Positions 62,926 to 64,000 of a stretch of DNA of 64,000 nucleotides are shown piece by piece (position 1 is the stretch's first letter; each line of letters opens with the position of its first letter). A program made the translations under genes and the position numbers. The stretch covers positions 5,147,001-5,211,000 of the forward strand of contig NZ_CP033367.1 in NCBI RefSeq assembly GCF_013170845.1, given 5' to 3'. Below the pieces are notes generated by a model, which worked only from the letters and a program-made list of their open reading frames with translations, was not told where the DNA came from and searched no databases. The stretch is from Mesorhizobium loti R88b. GTDB lineage: Bacteria; Pseudomonadota; Alphaproteobacteria; Rhizobiales; Rhizobiaceae.

Positions 62926-64000
62926 GCGACAACCCGGCGACGCCGCGCCACGAAGACAAAAAGACCGAGCAGCAGCACGCTGGCCAAGGCACTGGCGGCG
63001 GCGAACTCCGGCACCGGGCGAAAATCCTTGCCGTCGATGAGCAGCGACGCCGCGACAGGCCCGATCGCCAGGCCGAAGAGCTGCGCGGCCGGCACCAGCA
63101 GCACGGCCGTGCGTGTGTCATCCGCCGTGATCGCCAGCCGTATCTGATAGGGCACGATGAACAGGAGGATGAAGCCCATGACCAGGGTGGCGACCCAGAA
63201 TGTGGTGAGGCCAGGTCCGCTGGCGAGAACAAGCGAACACAAAAGCGCCACCACACCGATCACCACAATGGCAATGCGATAATCGATACGGGCCTCGAAC
63301 ACGGTCGCCGACATCGCGCCCAGGACCTGAACCGCGAGGCTGGCTGAGACAATCAGGCCGGCGGTGCGGCCATCGATGCCGAATTGGGCGCCAAGCGGCT
63401 CGAGAAACGCCCAGACCGAGCCAAAGAACATGAAGTAGCAGAAGACGCACAACAGTGCGGTGATCGACGGAACCGTCAGCACATTGGCCAGATTCTCTTC
63501 CTTGGGCAGGTCGGCGTAGTCAGCGGGGACAATGAAGGCGACCACGAGCGACAGGACGCAGACGACCGCGAGAATGAGGAAGCCGCCAGCCGAACCGTGG
63601 GCCGGAATGACATAGAGTGCCAGCAGCAGCGCCAGCGCGCATTGCGCCAGAGTCTGCATGGTGACGAAATAGCCGCCGATGCGCTCGGCCCGGCGCGAAC
63701 GGGCGATCAGTTCAGTGGCGACCGCGACAAGGCCGCCTTCGGCAAGACCGGCCAGGGCGCGCGCCGCCATCAGCGTGTTGGCGCCGGCGGCATAGGCTGT
63801 CCACACATTCGCCAGCGCCAGCAAGAGCAAGAGGACCGCACTTTTCCAGCGCATGTTGTGGGCCGAGAGCAGCATCGCTACGATCGCTGAGCCGATCGCG
63901 ATGGCGATCATCTCGGCGGTGGCAACCAGCGCCAGTTCGTCACCGCTGACATGGCCCTCGGTGTAGAGGGCGCCGAGCAGGACGGGCTGCAGGCCGAGAA
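62922..64000 (-). CDS. Major facilitator superfamily transporter, partial (start beyond right edge)
   Basis: At least 359 residues are visible on the minus strand. Reading on past the first in-frame ATG (63911) to the window edge, the frame stays open with transporter-like sequence (VLLGALYTEGHVSGDELALVATAEM), so the true start is outside. About ten hydrophobic helices are present, with AARALAGLAEGGLVAVATELIARSRRAERIG in pieces as motif A/B. It is the first visible gene of the operon with the lactone oxidase and D-threonine-aldolase-like protein, so it may carry their substrate. Confidence 0.88.
   Translation of the reverse strand, partial: LGLQPVLLGALYTEGHVSGDELALVATAEMIAIAIGSAIVAMLLSAHNMRWKSAVLLLLLALANVWTAYAAGANTLMAARALAGLAEGGLVAVATELIARSRRAERIGGYFVTMQTLAQCALALLLALYVIPAHGSAGGFLILAVVCVLSLVVAFIVPADYADLPKEENLANVLTVPSITALLCVFCYFMFFGSVWAFLEPLGAQFGIDGRTAGLIVSASLAVQVLGAMSATVFEARIDYRIAIVVIGVVALLCSLVLASGPGLTTFWVATLVMGFILLFIVPYQIRLAITADDTRTAVLLVPAAQLFGLAIGPVAASLLIDGKDFRPVPEFAAASALASVLLLGLFVFVARRRRVVA

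Noticed and set aside
1..64000. tRNA, rRNA, transposase, integrase or phage genes
   Set aside because: None was recognised by eye on either strand. A tRNAscan or profile search would be needed to exclude small or degenerate ones.

Overview
The window is high-GC chromosomal DNA that looks like a Rhizobiales alphaproteobacterium, most probably Mesorhizobium or a close relative. The grounds are gene content and order (lpxK-waaA-DUF374-DUF4170-cysQ-pmbA; ribF next to a TIGR01459 HAD protein; DUF2093, DUF1636 and MipA/OmpV proteins), many MocR/LysR/LacI regulators beside ABC transporters, and short RIME-like palindromic intergenic repeats. No transposase, integrase, rRNA, tRNA or CRISPR array was seen. 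The region reads as stable chromosome with catabolic accessory modules.

Layout. 1-4400: methylamine-type module on the minus strand (MttB-family methyltransferase, Tat-exported peptide-type binding protein, a start cut by the left edge) with a divergent LysR regulator. 4400-11000: ABM monooxygenase and GlxA regulator around a 33-bp palindrome; mutL; EamA exporter with divergent LysR; two small proteins. 11000-16700: lipid A/Kdo operon (lpxK, waaA, DUF374 acyltransferase, DUF4170, CysQ-like phosphatase, PmbA). 16700-19000: VOC protein, epmA and divergent efp. 19000-26400: a complete Nit1C cluster (nitB-C-D-E-F-G-H), linked in other bacteria to growth on cyanide and to nitrogen starvation, reading leftwards from a consensus sigma-54 promoter and facing a MocR-type regulator. 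26500-34400: patatin-like protein, an active/inactive M16 peptidase pair, rsmD, a repeat-rich RluB-type pseudouridine synthase, tadA, a lipoprotein. 34600-45800: ileS, a MipA-like outer-membrane protein, HdeD, ribF, a HAD protein, a TadG-like von Willebrand protein, a LysE exporter, DUF2189 and a second VOC protein. 45850-50000: CAP lipoprotein and a MarR-HlyD-DHA2 drug-efflux operon that contains a strongly self-complementary, unexplained intergenic element. 50000-53670: cobalamin-riboswitch-controlled DUF1636 plus FecCD-type ABC importer, with a possible metalloregulator site at its promoter. 53770-58400: LacI-controlled sugar ABC importer. 58600-64000: AraC/GyrI regulator, MarR-GNAT fusion, and an operon of MFS transporter (cut by the right edge), sugar-lactone oxidase and D-threonine-aldolase-like protein.

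How the parts work together. Most modules pair a regulator with an importer or exporter and one to seven enzymes, often with 1-14 nt overlaps (ATGA, TGATG) that suggest translational coupling. The Nit1C cluster is the most interesting functional unit: all seven core genes are present in the canonical order, and the regulatory DNA suggests nitrogen control (sigma-54) beside a PLP-binding MocR protein. The two best unexplained regulatory elements are the folded region at 48016-48133 and the palindrome at the start site of the cobalamin-riboswitch operon. Starts were chosen by ribosome-binding sites and gene overlaps, not by alignment. Family names come from recognising motifs; no database search was run.
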